Source: Caldithrix sp. (GTDB taxonomy: Bacteria; Zhuqueibacterota; Zhuqueibacteria; Oceanimicrobiales; Oceanimicrobiaceae). Taken from it: a stretch of 46,450 nucleotides of DNA. Where the stretch lies: positions 1 through 46,450 of the forward strand of contig SMXC01000175.1 of assembly GCA_004356825.1 (NCBI GenBank), in the 5' to 3' direction. Of this stretch, positions 7,277-16,241 are shown in pieces. Both the position numbers and the translations under genes were made by a program. The notes below the pieces were generated by a model. The model was not told the DNA's origin. It was given only the letters and a program-made list of their open reading frames with translations, and searched no databases. The first letter of the stretch is position 1, and every line of letters begins with the position of its first letter.

Positions 7277-9164
7277 TGATGCTTGCCCCTCGTAAGTATA
7301 AATCTTGCCATATTCCGAAGACCATCATAGACCAAAGTCGATGGCTGTGATTTTCTTTGCCCGACAAATGTTCTTTCTTAAGCTGTTCTACATAATTGGT
7401 GTTAAAAAATCCTTCTCTCTTGATTTTTTGTTGATCAAGAACCTCCAACATGAGAGGCTTTAAATCTTCCTTTAGCCAATTTTTTATGGGTATACTAAAT
7501 CCCTCTTTACTACGATTAAGAATTTGCGGCGGCAAAACATCCGCCATTGCTTTCTTGAAAAGGTATTTTGTGTTCTTGCCCTGCAGCTTCAACCTGCTTG
7601 GAATAGTTGCGCTAAACTCCACAAAGCGGTGATCTAAAAATGGAACCCTTGTTTCTAAAGACGTCGCCATACTCATCCGATCCACTTTGACCAAAATGTT
7701 ATCCACCAAATATGATTTAATATCGACGTAAAGTTGTCGGTTTAAAGGATCGCTGGTGTTCACCCGGTTGAAATAGTTGCGGATAAATTCAAATGAATCC
7801 GAACCATTCAGCGTGTCTTGAAGGTCATCTGAATAGAGCTTGATTTTTTCACCTTCCTGCAAAAAAATCATCCAGCGGGTATGTTCTAAATCCGCCGGGA
7901 GCTCCATTCCTTCAACAAACCGTTTAGCTCGATTAATGAGGCCCTTCTTTTTCTCGGTCGGCGGAATACGGCTCAAAATAGGATGCATTGCGTTTCGCAG
8001 CAGCCGCGGCAATCTCTCATATGCGCGGCCCGCTTTGTTTGCTATGTAAGTGTCGTAACCGGCAAACAACTCATCCCCGCCATCCCCGGACAATGAAACT
8101 GTCACATGTTTCCGTGCCATTTTTGAGACTAGATAAGTTGGAAAAATTGAAAAATCACCGAACGGTTCGTCCAGAAATCCGACCAGCTTTTCGGCTAATT
8201 CTAAAGCGTTTGGTTCGATGATTTCGACATGATGTTCTGTATTAAAATGATTGGCAATCTGTTGGGCGTAATGAGACTCGTTATATGTATCTTCTTTAAA
8301 CCCAATTGAAAAAGTCTTAACCGGGCGGTCCATCACCCGGCTCATCATCGCCACGATTGCACTCGAATCAATGCCGCCGCTTAGAAATGCGCCGAGGGGC
8401 ACATCACTCATCAAGCGAATTTTGACAGCGTCCTGAAAAAGCTCCAGGAGTTGTTCGCAAAGCTCACCTTCAGGAATGTCTTTCTCATCAAAATCCAAAT
8501 CCCAATATTCCCTGATATTAATCCGTCCATCTTTCAGAGTCAGTGAATGCCCCGGAGGGAGTTTTCGAATGCCCTGAAAAATACTGTAAGGCGACGGGAT
8601 ATACTCAAATGTCAAGAAAAGATCCAGCGCTCGCAGATCGACTTCTCTGGGAATATTTGGAACTTGAAGAATCGATTTCAATTCCGAGCCGAACGCAAAT
8701 TTTTTGGAATCATGGTAGTAATATAGAGGCTTAATCCCTAATCGATCCCGAGCTAAAAAAAGAATCTGTTTTTTTAGATCTAAAATCGCAAAACCGAACA
8801 TGCCATTCAGTTTTTTGGGGCACTCTTCGCCGTATTCTTCATAAGCGTGCACAATTACTTCGGTATCACACTTCGTTTGAAACTTGTGTCCCTTTTTGAT
8901 AAGCTTATTACGCAATTCCACGTGGTTGTAAATTTCACCATTGAAGACAATCCAAATCGAGTCGTCTTCATTCGAAATCGGCTGGCGCCCTGTGAACAAA
9001 TCGATGATACTGAGCCGCCGCATCCCGATACCATAGTTGCCCTTTGTGATCCAGCCTTCATCGTCAGGGCCTCGATGCCTGATAACATCGCACATACTTT
9101 TAACTAAATGCTCTAAAACGTTTCTTTCTCTATCGAAATAAGTGACTCCACAAATACCACACAT
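7233..9164 (-). CDS. asnB: Glutamine-hydrolysing asparagine synthase-type amidotransferase
   Basis: A 643-residue AsnB-family enzyme. Cys2 (MCGICGV) is the glutaminase nucleophile, with RHRGPDDEG, FNGEIYNH and the D100-T-E glutamine site following. The synthetase half has the PP-loop SGGIDSS at 262-268, SLSGDGGDELFAGYD and the RMSMATSLETRVPFLDH stretch. It therefore hydrolyses glutamine, adenylates a carboxylate and transfers ammonia. The length and sequence resemble amidotransferases found in exopolysaccharide and exosortase (PEP-CTERM) loci, so a sugar carboxylate such as a uronic acid is as likely a substrate as aspartate. That fits the uronate-type epimerase four kilobases upstream. Its ATG shares one base with the stop of the preceding glycosyltransferase (TAATG), implying translational coupling. 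No exosortase is in the window. Confidence 0.9.
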   Translation of the reverse strand: MCGICGVTYFDRERNVLEHLVKSMCDVIRHRGPDDEGWITKGNYGIGMRRLSIIDLFTGRQPISNEDDSIWIVFNGEIYNHVELRNKLIKKGHKFQTKCDTEVIVHAYEEYGEECPKKLNGMFGFAILDLKKQILFLARDRLGIKPLYYYHDSKKFAFGSELKSILQVPNIPREVDLRALDLFLTFEYIPSPYSIFQGIRKLPPGHSLTLKDGRINIREYWDLDFDEKDIPEGELCEQLLELFQDAVKIRLMSDVPLGAFLSGGIDSSAIVAMMSRVMDRPVKTFSIGFKEDTYNESHYAQQIANHFNTEHHVEIIEPNALELAEKLVGFLDEPFGDFSIFPTYLVSKMARKHVTVSLSGDGGDELFAGYDTYIANKAGRAYERLPRLLRNAMHPILSRIPPTEKKKGLINRAKRFVEGMELPADLEHTRWMIFLQEGEKIKLYSDDLQDTLNGSDSFEFIRNYFNRVNTSDPLNRQLYVDIKSYLVDNILVKVDRMSMATSLETRVPFLDHRFVEFSATIPSRLKLQGKNTKYLFKKAMADVLPPQILNRSKEGFSIPIKNWLKEDLKPLMLEVLDQQKIKREGFFNTNYVEQLKKEHLSGKENHSHRLWSMMVFGIWQDLYLRGASINEKAIQTSSEFVEV

Positions 9165-10348
9165 TAGCCAGCGTTCTCCAGTTGTTTTTCCAAATAATCA
9201 AAAACATCCATTGTTTTTTCCAAGTATGATTCGTAGCTATATTTCTCTTCAGCCAATTTTTGGGCATTCTCAGTAACTCGCTTACATAAATCATCTTGAT
9301 TCAGGATATTTAATACCCCTGTCCCGAAAGCCTCGGGCGTGCAATCCGTAAGCACTGAAACCTCGTCATTGAGTACCTGCGTATGCGTGATAAGATTAGT
9401 CGCCACAATCGGTTTTCCGGAACGCAAGTATGAATAAATTTTGAGTGGAGTATTGGTGCCTTCAATTCTTGGCGAAACCAGAACATCACACATATCAATG
9501 TAACCAGGGATTTCTTCTGGTAAAACCGACCCGGTGAAGACAATATATTTATCGAGACCCATTTCATTAACAGTTTTTTTGTAGTGCTCAACCTGCTTGG
9601 GCCTACCTCCAACTAAAACAAAGCGTACCTGTTTGGTCTGCTCAACGACCTTAGCACATGATTTAATCAGTAGATCAATGCCTTGATACGGTTCAAAAGT
9701 GCCGGTATAAAGAATGACGGCTTCCCCGTTTGTTTTTATCTTTTTCTTTTTGGGGCTGCCATTACCTTGGGGGTTAAAAACAAGGCTATTGTCTGCAACA
9801 TTCTCGATCAATTTGTTAAATTTGTTGGGGAAGCTGCCCTTGACATACTCAAACAACTCTGGACAAATCGTAATTAAAGCGGTGGCATTTTCGATTGTAT
9901 GGGCCTCGAGCTTTTCAAATAAACGAATCAAAAAGTTTAATTTAGTAAATTTAAAATTTGACAACTGCTGCGGTAAACTGGAGTGCATATCATACAGATG
10001 CAATGTCCCGTATTTTTTTGCTAAATAATTACCCACGAATCCTGCCTCTTCGTGAGTATGCAGCAGATCATACTTGCCGTTTTTCAACATTTTTTTTGCT
10101 TTGGCGAACAGGTAGAAATCAAGGATGATTTTTCTCTTCGACGGTCCGATAGCAATCTTTTTAACAAAAGGGACGTTAGGGATTCGGTGAATTGTCACCC
10201 CTTTAATATCCACATCTTGCCCAATATGATAGGTTACCAAATCAATTTTGTAGCCCAATTGAGACAACGCCTTTAGTCTGTGTAAAACGCTAAACGGAGT
10301 TCCCCGCGGTTGGAAAAAAGGCTGTGGGGCGATCATCAATATACGCAT
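9164..10348 (-). CDS. Family 4 (GT-B) glycosyltransferase
   Basis: A GT-B glycosyltransferase of about 394 residues. The N-terminal MRILMIAPQPFFQPRGTPFS includes the donor-domain glycine loop. The C-terminal domain has ILYTGTFEPYQGIDLLI, FVLVGGRP and VLVSPRIEGTNTPLKIYSYLRSGKPIVAT, the E-x7-E-type nucleotide-sugar motif of GT4. The frame can be opened at a TTG (10357), but a GAGGG sequence lies 10 bases before the ATG at 10348, and that ATG places MRILMIAP at the very start as in relatives, so I use it. It probably adds a sugar from a nucleotide donor to a lipid-linked intermediate on the cytoplasmic face. About 335 noncoding bases precede it, so it may begin a separate transcript of the polysaccharide locus. 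Confidence 0.87.
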   Translation of the reverse strand: MRILMIAPQPFFQPRGTPFSVLHRLKALSQLGYKIDLVTYHIGQDVDIKGVTIHRIPNVPFVKKIAIGPSKRKIILDFYLFAKAKKMLKNGKYDLLHTHEEAGFVGNYLAKKYGTLHLYDMHSSLPQQLSNFKFTKLNFLIRLFEKLEAHTIENATALITICPELFEYVKGSFPNKFNKLIENVADNSLVFNPQGNGSPKKKKIKTNGEAVILYTGTFEPYQGIDLLIKSCAKVVEQTKQVRFVLVGGRPKQVEHYKKTVNEMGLDKYIVFTGSVLPEEIPGYIDMCDVLVSPRIEGTNTPLKIYSYLRSGKPIVATNLITHTQVLNDEVSVLTDCTPEAFGTGVLNILNQDDLCKRVTENAQKLAEEKYSYESYLEKTMDVFDYLEKQLENAG

Positions 10349-10683
10349 TTTGTGCAAACCCTCAGAATTAGAAAGGAAATAAATTGAGCCCGGGAAGCGG
10401 ATACAGTGTATTAAACATTTTCAAACTCTCTTAAATTTCACTAATGTTACCGCTAAAATTAGATCGGTCTTAATCGCATTAACTTTAGCAATTTTAATGC
10501 CACTGGTTTGGGATGCTGGAGCAGACAAGTCGTGCCTGTATTTTAAAGGTTTACCGAGGTTAAGATAAACTTAAGGCAGTTATTATAAAGTAGGGTGTGT
10601 GTCAGAATGAAACGATGTTAACACCTGACACAAGGGGAGTTAGGTGGAATTTAATTTGAAAGTCATTTAACGGGTGATTGATA
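10349..10683. other. Noncoding spacer of about 335 bases
   Basis: This is the longest gene-free stretch in the window, between the sugar-phosphate transferase and the GT4 gene. No reading frame in it resembles a protein. It contains an 8-bp inverted repeat (10598-10632) described separately, and AT-rich stretches near 10400-10480 that could hold a promoter for the GT4 gene. I find no convincing -35/-10 pair there, and no hairpin followed by a U-run. Confidence 0.6.
10598..10632. repeat. Inverted repeat TGTGTCAG...CTGACACA with 19-base loop
   Basis: The arms TGTGTCAG (10598-10605) and CTGACACA (10625-10632) are perfectly complementary. The loop contains the palindrome GTTAAC. On the minus strand the element follows the sugar-phosphate transferase gene by about 50 bases and has no U-run, so it does not look like an intrinsic terminator. 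The pattern resembles REP-type or insertion-sequence-end palindromes, but no transposase is present here. Confidence 0.45.
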
Positions 10684-12141
10684 TTAACTCGCACCGTATC
10701 CAAACAGCACCACAAATACAGTTTTAAAGAGGATCTTAAAGTCAAGCCAAAGAGACCATTGATCAATATATTGTAAGTCCATTTGCATCCATTTTTCAAA
10801 CTGAATTTTATTTCTGCCGCTTACTTGCCAAATACAGGTGAGACCGGGCTTAAGGCTTAATCTCCGGCGCTGCCACATCTTGTACAAATCTACTTCAACA
10901 GGTAAGGGTGGACGCGGCCCAACAATGCTCATATCTCCCTGCAAAACATTCAGCAGTTGTGGAATTTCATCGATGCTAAATTTTCGTAGAATTCTGCCAA
11001 TCTTTGTGATTCGTGGATCGAATTTTATCTTAAAGACCGGGCCGTCCATCTCATTCATTTTTTCCAGCTCGCGCTTTTTCATTTCAGCACCCACAACCAT
11101 AGTTCTAAACTTAAATAGCTTGAATTTCCTGCCATTTAAACCAGAGCGCGTTTGGCTGAATAGCACCGGACCTTTTGAGGTTGCCTTAATGGCAATTATT
11201 ACAAAAACAATTATTGGAAAAAAAATGATTGAAAGCACAAAAGATAAGATGATATCGAGTGTGCGTTTGAGAAAAAGCTGCCACTGTTTGGCTGAAAAGG
11301 TTTCGAATTCTAACAGCGGAAATCCGCCAAAATCAGTCTGGCGCACTTTCGCTATTCTGAGGTTGTAAAGATCCATACTAATCGAAGTACTGATACCTTC
11401 TCGTTCACAGGCCAAAATTGCCTCGTCAATTCGATTTAACCAAAGTCTCGGCACTACAAAAATCACCCGATCTACGACAATTCTATGCAGGATAAAGGGA
11501 ATATCCTGAAGTCTCCCCAGAACCCGGAACCCTTTTATTTCTTTACCAAACATGCCATGCTCATCATCAATCAGTCCAACAATTCGCAATCCTAAATTAG
11601 CATGACTTTTTACAACATCAATGAACTCCCTTGCCCTTTTTCCGGTGCCGACAATCAACAAATTTACTTGGTTGTAACCCTGTTGATGTATGTAATCAAA
11701 GAACTTTCGTATGAATACCCTTGAAATTGAAAGAACAACAACCGTCACCATTGCATAAACTGCAATAAATAACCGACTTGTGACGGTCATCTTGAAAACG
11801 AATATGAGGCTACCCAGCACGATTGTGGCCAGGACACCAGCCTTTAGCAAAATTTCAAATTCTTTTAGGACTGTTTTAGTTCGTATATCTCGATACGCAC
11901 CCAAAACGGATAACAAAAGCAGCCAAGTTGGAATACTGGCAACGGGGATAATGTAATATTTATTTGTGAAAAATAAAAATGCTTGAATGGTGGGGGCAGA
12001 TGCATAATAAAACTCACCTAACCCAAAAATATCTCTTACGAGGAAACTGAGAAAATAGGCGGCCACAAAAGCGACAGCAACAAAAATGGCATCAATAGTT
12101 TTGACGACATTGCCTAGAAAAACTTCCTTATCTTGAACCAT
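10684..12141 (-). CDS. Undecaprenyl-phosphate sugar phosphotransferase (initiating transferase)
   Basis: This 485-residue polyprenyl glycosylphosphotransferase has four or so N-terminal membrane helices (residues about 10-130). A central Rossmann-like CoA-binding-type domain follows (LLIVGTGKRAREFI, about 160-270). The C-terminal catalytic domain starts at about residue 285 with KRTLDIILS and a membrane hairpin, then FSQTRSGLNGRKFKLFKFRTM, the acidic FSIDEIPQLLNVLQGDMSIVGPRP and LKPGLTCIWQVSGR. These are the hallmarks of WbaP/WcaJ-type enzymes, which move a sugar-1-phosphate from a nucleotide sugar to undecaprenyl phosphate and so start each repeat unit. The gene follows the epimerase by about 37 bases. 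Glucose, galactose or another sugar is possible. Confidence 0.92.
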   Translation of the reverse strand: MVQDKEVFLGNVVKTIDAIFVAVAFVAAYFLSFLVRDIFGLGEFYYASAPTIQAFLFFTNKYYIIPVASIPTWLLLLSVLGAYRDIRTKTVLKEFEILLKAGVLATIVLGSLIFVFKMTVTSRLFIAVYAMVTVVVLSISRVFIRKFFDYIHQQGYNQVNLLIVGTGKRAREFIDVVKSHANLGLRIVGLIDDEHGMFGKEIKGFRVLGRLQDIPFILHRIVVDRVIFVVPRLWLNRIDEAILACEREGISTSISMDLYNLRIAKVRQTDFGGFPLLEFETFSAKQWQLFLKRTLDIILSFVLSIIFFPIIVFVIIAIKATSKGPVLFSQTRSGLNGRKFKLFKFRTMVVGAEMKKRELEKMNEMDGPVFKIKFDPRITKIGRILRKFSIDEIPQLLNVLQGDMSIVGPRPPLPVEVDLYKMWQRRRLSLKPGLTCIWQVSGRNKIQFEKWMQMDLQYIDQWSLWLDFKILFKTVFVVLFGYGAS

Positions 12142-12178
12142 TTGAAGAAATTAGAGAAAAGGTTGAGGTCTTAAATAA

Positions 12179-13138
12179 TTAAGCATGGGAGTTATCCGCA
12201 TTAAACCAATCAACAAATTTGGCTATCCCTTGCTCAATGTCGACTTTTGGATGGTAGGATATTTCTTTTTTTGCGTTGGTGATATCGGCAAACGTAATCG
12301 GAACATCGCCCGGCTGCATTGCGAGTTTTTGAATTTTGGCTTCTTGTCCTAAGCACTTCGCGATCAATTGAATAAGTTCTCTAAGCTGAATGGTCTTTGA
12401 TTCACCTAAATTGTAGATCTGATAATCTGAACAGTAGTCAATGGACTTGCAGATACCCTCAACAATATCTGTAATGTAGGTGTAATCACGACGCGAACTT
12501 CCGTCACCGTACATGGTAATTTGCTCGCCTATCTTTATTGCTTGTGTAAATTTATGGATAGCCATGTCAGGCCTCTGTCTGGGGCCATAGACTGTAAAAA
12601 AACGCAGGCAAGTCATAGAAATTCCATAAAGGTGATGATACGTGTAACAAATCAGCTCGCAAGCTTTCTTTGATGATGCATAAGGAGAAATGGGGTGATC
12701 CACGGGATCTTTCTCGCTAAAGGGAACTTTCTCATTTTCACCATAAACAGAGGATGAGGACCCAAAAATAAATTTCTGCGTCCGGAATTCTTTTGCCATT
12801 TCGAGCAGATTTGTCGTGCCTTCTACATTGACCTGCTGGTAAAGCAGAGGTGCCAGGATAGAAGGTCGAACACCTGCCCGCGCTGCTAAATGAACAACAA
12901 TATCAAATTTATAATCCGCGAAGATTTGACGTAAGAGATCGAGGTCAAGTATATCCCCTTCAATCAGTGTATAATTACTTTGCCCTTGCGACCAAGAAAT
13001 ACTGTTGCGCTTGATTACCGGATTATAATAATCGTTGAAATTGTCCAGGCAAATGACTTCCTGTCCCTGTCTTAAAAGAGTCTCGCTAAGGTGTGACCCG
13101 ATAAAACCGGCGCCTCCTGTCACCAATATTTTTGCCAT
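12179..13138 (-). CDS. UDP-glucuronate 4-epimerase-like SDR
   Basis: A 319-residue extended SDR. VTGGAGFIGSHL binds NAD, CLDNFNDYYNP is the specificity loop typical of the CapI/UDP-glucuronate epimerase group, YASSKKA contains the catalytic Tyr-x-x-x-Lys, and RFFTVYGPRQRPDMA is strongly characteristic of that group. The C-terminal MQPGDVPITFADITNAKKEISYHP also fits. The likely reaction is interconversion of UDP-glucuronate and UDP-galacturonate in the cytoplasm. It sits between the Wzz/kinase gene and the initiating transferase and would supply an acidic sugar for the polymer. Exact substrate is inferred; a GalE-like activity is the alternative. Confidence 0.85.
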   Translation of the reverse strand: MAKILVTGGAGFIGSHLSETLLRQGQEVICLDNFNDYYNPVIKRNSISWSQGQSNYTLIEGDILDLDLLRQIFADYKFDIVVHLAARAGVRPSILAPLLYQQVNVEGTTNLLEMAKEFRTQKFIFGSSSSVYGENEKVPFSEKDPVDHPISPYASSKKACELICYTYHHLYGISMTCLRFFTVYGPRQRPDMAIHKFTQAIKIGEQITMYGDGSSRRDYTYITDIVEGICKSIDYCSDYQIYNLGESKTIQLRELIQLIAKCLGQEAKIQKLAMQPGDVPITFADITNAKKEISYHPKVDIEQGIAKFVDWFNADNSHA

Positions 13139-13176
13139 ATTCGGTTAGTCTGTTAAAATAAATTTCTATTCAAATT

Positions 13177-15504
13177 TTAGTAGTGATAATAGCTATAGCC
13201 AGGATGTGCCATATCACTCGTTGTTCCATTTAAGATTACGCCCAAAACTTTTGCCGGCACATTTGCAAATAGTTCCAATTTCTGGTTGGCAAATTCCCGA
13301 TTGGTCTTTCCGGCCCGAATAACCATCACTGCTGCATCAACTTGAGTACCGATAACGACTGCATCAGTAGCTGCGTTTAGCGGAGGGCTGTCAAAAATTA
13401 TCAGCTCATATTTTCTCCTGGCCTCATCAAGAAATTTGCGCATTTGCTGCGAACCCAATAATTCTGAAGGGTTTGGAATTAAAGAACCGCAGGTTATGAG
13501 AGTCAGATTGGGAATATGTGTTTCATATAGAACACTTTGTAGAGGAACCATTCTTGTCAAATAGTTTGAAAATCCCGGTTCTTTTGGTAACCCAAACGTA
13601 TTGTGAAGAACGCCGCGTCTTAAGTCACCATCTATCAGCAATGTATTGGTTTTGAGCTGCGCAAATGTAATCGCCAAATTCGCTGTCGTAAAAGACTTTC
13701 CGTCACCCGGTTCAGTACTGGTTGTAACCAGAGATTGTATTTTACCGTGTTCCTTTGAGAATAACAAATTTGTTCTAAGGGAGCGGTATGCCTCACCGAT
13801 TGGGGTTGGAGAATAATCATGCGTCACCAGTTGTTGATCAATCTGCTTCAATTTCTCGGAGTCTTGAAAATCGAAAACATCGCTAAAGTCAAGCAAGGGG
13901 ATCGTACCCATGACCGGTAATTTTAGAAACCGTTTAACATCATTAACTGTTTTGACAGTCTTATCGAAAAACTCCAAAAGAATAACAAAAAAAACTCCTA
14001 AACCCAGACCAAACACACCCCCCATCGACGCTTGTGTTTTTTTGTTTAAATTCTTAGGTAATTCCGGCACGATTGCTGGGTCTAATATCACAATTTCTTC
14101 CGATTCAACAGCTTTACTAATTTGGGCGTCCCGATACTGAGTAAGCAAATCAAGATACTGCTTCTCCAAAACCTGCTGATCTCTCGTGAGCTCCCCCAAT
14201 CGTTGTTGTTGGGCAGGCAGTCGGCCAATATTGTACCTTAACCGTTGTGCCTTCCTGCTTAACCTTCTTATTTCACCAGCAAGTAAGCTTATCTCCTGAC
14301 TAGCCAAATCTTCGATTTGGATTTGAGTTTGGCGGATATCAAGGTCAATTGAGATCGCTCTTGGATTTCGCTCGGAGGAGCTGGCTACAATCGCTCTCCA
14401 GCTTTCTGTTTCGTCCCTTAATTTTTGCCGGTAAAGTAACATTGTCGAATTGTTGTCAAAATATGCGTGCTCCGCAAGTTGGCTAAAAATATATTTTCGG
14501 TTGTCCGAAGCAGTTATACTGCTGCCATTTCCCGAAAGCAATTCATCGTCGAGTTTGGAGAGCAATGATTTCAACGTATTTCTATAAGTCTCCAGGTCCC
14601 TTTTTTGCTGTTCTTCAACAACCAGCTGATTGACCTGGGTTTCTTGCTCTGCATTTAGATCAATTGCATTATTTTCTTTAAACTCTTTCAACGCTCTATC
14701 TGCTTCATCCAGCTTCGACTTGGCAAGATTAACCTGTTCTTCAAGGAGTTCACTTCTTCTCTTAATATCGCTGGTTTTGAGCGAAACGCTTTCCTCAACA
14801 AAAATCTCCGCTAATCTATTGGTCATTTTTGCTGCCAGGTCGGGATCTTCATCCGTCAAAGTGATTGTCATTAAATTGCCCGAACGATTCCAATTGGTTT
14901 CTGTTTTGCTGCGAAAATTTTTGACTGCATCTCTGAAAGGATGGACAGTGAAAGTGAGGTCTTGGGGGTTTTTAGAAAAATTTTGAGCCATCTGAATTGA
15001 AAAGCCATTAACATTTAAGGCCTTTTGAGAAATCTCTGAAATAAGACCTTCGCTGACATTTTTTTTCCTATCCTCATCCAGCAGCATACTTAACTTATAG
15101 GAATAATTTTCATTGAATTCAAAAAAGTATTTCCCTGGAATCGGACTTTGAGTTGTGTAGACTTGCGAAAACAAACTTCGTCTGCTAAGTTGATTTTGCC
15201 CATCGCTTTCAATGTCAACTGACAGGCCCATTTGCGCAACGACCTTCTCAGCAAAAGAACGGCTCGTGAGTACTGTCTCACGGCTTTCAGTTAAAGTCGG
15301 GTCATTTCCTTCAAAGCTGTTGAATTGAACAACTGCCTGCGCTTCATATTCGAGAGGTTTACTCAGGGTGTATAATACCCAAGGGACAGTTACGGCAATC
15401 GTAACTATAAGAACCAACCACCACCTTCTAACGACGGCGTTAAAATATCTTCGAATCTCTATTTTTTCTTCAAACTCTTCTTCGTCGAGAAAAACTGATT
15501 CCAT
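13177..15504 (-). CDS. wzc: Polysaccharide co-polymerase fused to BY-kinase (Wzc-like)
   Basis: This 775-residue protein joins a Wzz chain-length domain and a bacterial tyrosine kinase. TM1 is near residues 27-48 and TM2 near 492-511, with a long periplasmic coiled-coil domain between (about 240-460). The cytoplasmic kinase has Walker A TEPGDGKS (597-604), Walker A' LLIDGD (622-627) and Walker B LIIFDSPP (701-708). It ends in a tyrosine cluster GYSYYHY (Tyr 770, 772, 773, 775), the usual autophosphorylation tail. Fusion of both halves is the proteobacterial-type arrangement. It controls polymer length and export with the Wza-like protein encoded just upstream. The start is supported by a GGAGCTC sequence about 6 bases before the ATG. 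Confidence 0.93.
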   Translation of the reverse strand: MESVFLDEEEFEEKIEIRRYFNAVVRRWWLVLIVTIAVTVPWVLYTLSKPLEYEAQAVVQFNSFEGNDPTLTESRETVLTSRSFAEKVVAQMGLSVDIESDGQNQLSRRSLFSQVYTTQSPIPGKYFFEFNENYSYKLSMLLDEDRKKNVSEGLISEISQKALNVNGFSIQMAQNFSKNPQDLTFTVHPFRDAVKNFRSKTETNWNRSGNLMTITLTDEDPDLAAKMTNRLAEIFVEESVSLKTSDIKRRSELLEEQVNLAKSKLDEADRALKEFKENNAIDLNAEQETQVNQLVVEEQQKRDLETYRNTLKSLLSKLDDELLSGNGSSITASDNRKYIFSQLAEHAYFDNNSTMLLYRQKLRDETESWRAIVASSSERNPRAISIDLDIRQTQIQIEDLASQEISLLAGEIRRLSRKAQRLRYNIGRLPAQQQRLGELTRDQQVLEKQYLDLLTQYRDAQISKAVESEEIVILDPAIVPELPKNLNKKTQASMGGVFGLGLGVFFVILLEFFDKTVKTVNDVKRFLKLPVMGTIPLLDFSDVFDFQDSEKLKQIDQQLVTHDYSPTPIGEAYRSLRTNLLFSKEHGKIQSLVTTSTEPGDGKSFTTANLAITFAQLKTNTLLIDGDLRRGVLHNTFGLPKEPGFSNYLTRMVPLQSVLYETHIPNLTLITCGSLIPNPSELLGSQQMRKFLDEARRKYELIIFDSPPLNAATDAVVIGTQVDAAVMVIRAGKTNREFANQKLELFANVPAKVLGVILNGTTSDMAHPGYSYYHY

Positions 15505-15538
15505 CTATTAGAGCTCCTTAGAATCAAAACAAATTAAA

Positions 15539-16213
15539 TCACTCGCTCACGCGCAGGTAAAACAACCCAACTTGTAAACCAAAAGTGGCCAACACTAAAA
15601 CATCTCTATATGTAAACTTGTTTTTGCCTGGAATTATTATCTGGTCGCCGCTTAAAATCCCGATTTCCTGTAAAGAGTAACCCTTTTCGAAACTTCGTAG
15701 AAGGCTTTTACTTACAACCCGTCCCCCTCGTTCAGAGCGCATTTTTTTTAGATCAGCGTTTTGAGTGGGGCCGCTTGCCATCTCTACTACCTCCCAGAGG
15801 GAAGCAGTTGGGGGAATCAAATAAGCGCCTGGCCGATTAACGGAACCTTGTAAGGTGACCCGAATTAAGGGCGTTACCATAATATATGGGTCTTTAATGA
15901 AAGGACTATATTTGTCCTTAAGGTTTACCGCCAGCGTTTTCTGATTAAGTCCCACCACCTTGACTTCACCGATTAACGGCAGTATTGTATATCCTTGGCT
16001 GTTGACGGCGTAATCTCCATTTAGATCTTGAATCTCGGCTTTACCTTCCGTTATCCGCCAGGGCTGCCAAATTTGTAATCGTATCGCATCACCGGGTGCG
16101 AATGAAGTTAAAAGACTCTGTCCGCAAACAACAATTGGGGAAAAAAGCCCAACGAAAAATATCTGAGTGAATAGAAAACTCAATCGTTTTATTAAGCATC
16201 CCTGTTTTGACAT
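15539..16213 (-). CDS. Short Wza-like polysaccharide export protein
   Basis: A 224-residue protein with an N-terminal signal segment (about residues 10-32). The Poly_export domain follows (FAPGDAIRLQIW to VNSQGYTILPLIGEVKVVGL), then an SLBB-type domain (VTLQGSVNRPGAYLIPPTASLWEVVEMASG). It ends in a hydrophobic stretch (VLVLATFGLQVGLFYLRV), possibly the amphipathic helix that forms the outer-membrane pore. It is much shorter than E. coli Wza (about 380 residues), having a single SLBB domain. No convincing lipobox cysteine is seen: the candidate C is preceded by VV. The ATG has an AGGAG ribosome site 4 bases upstream. It would be the outer-membrane exit for the polymer, partnered with the downstream Wzz/kinase. 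Confidence 0.85.
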   Translation of the reverse strand: MSKQGCLIKRLSFLFTQIFFVGLFSPIVVCGQSLLTSFAPGDAIRLQIWQPWRITEGKAEIQDLNGDYAVNSQGYTILPLIGEVKVVGLNQKTLAVNLKDKYSPFIKDPYIMVTPLIRVTLQGSVNRPGAYLIPPTASLWEVVEMASGPTQNADLKKMRSERGGRVVSKSLLRSFEKGYSLQEIGILSGDQIIIPGKNKFTYRDVLVLATFGLQVGLFYLRVSE

Positions 16214-16241
16214 GACTCTCCTTTCGATTTAAAATTTACCT

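Noticed and set aside
7233-9164. An exosortase/PEP-CTERM locus, suggested by the AsnB type
   Set aside because: No exosortase or PEP-CTERM protein is present; similar AsnB proteins also occur in other polysaccharide loci.
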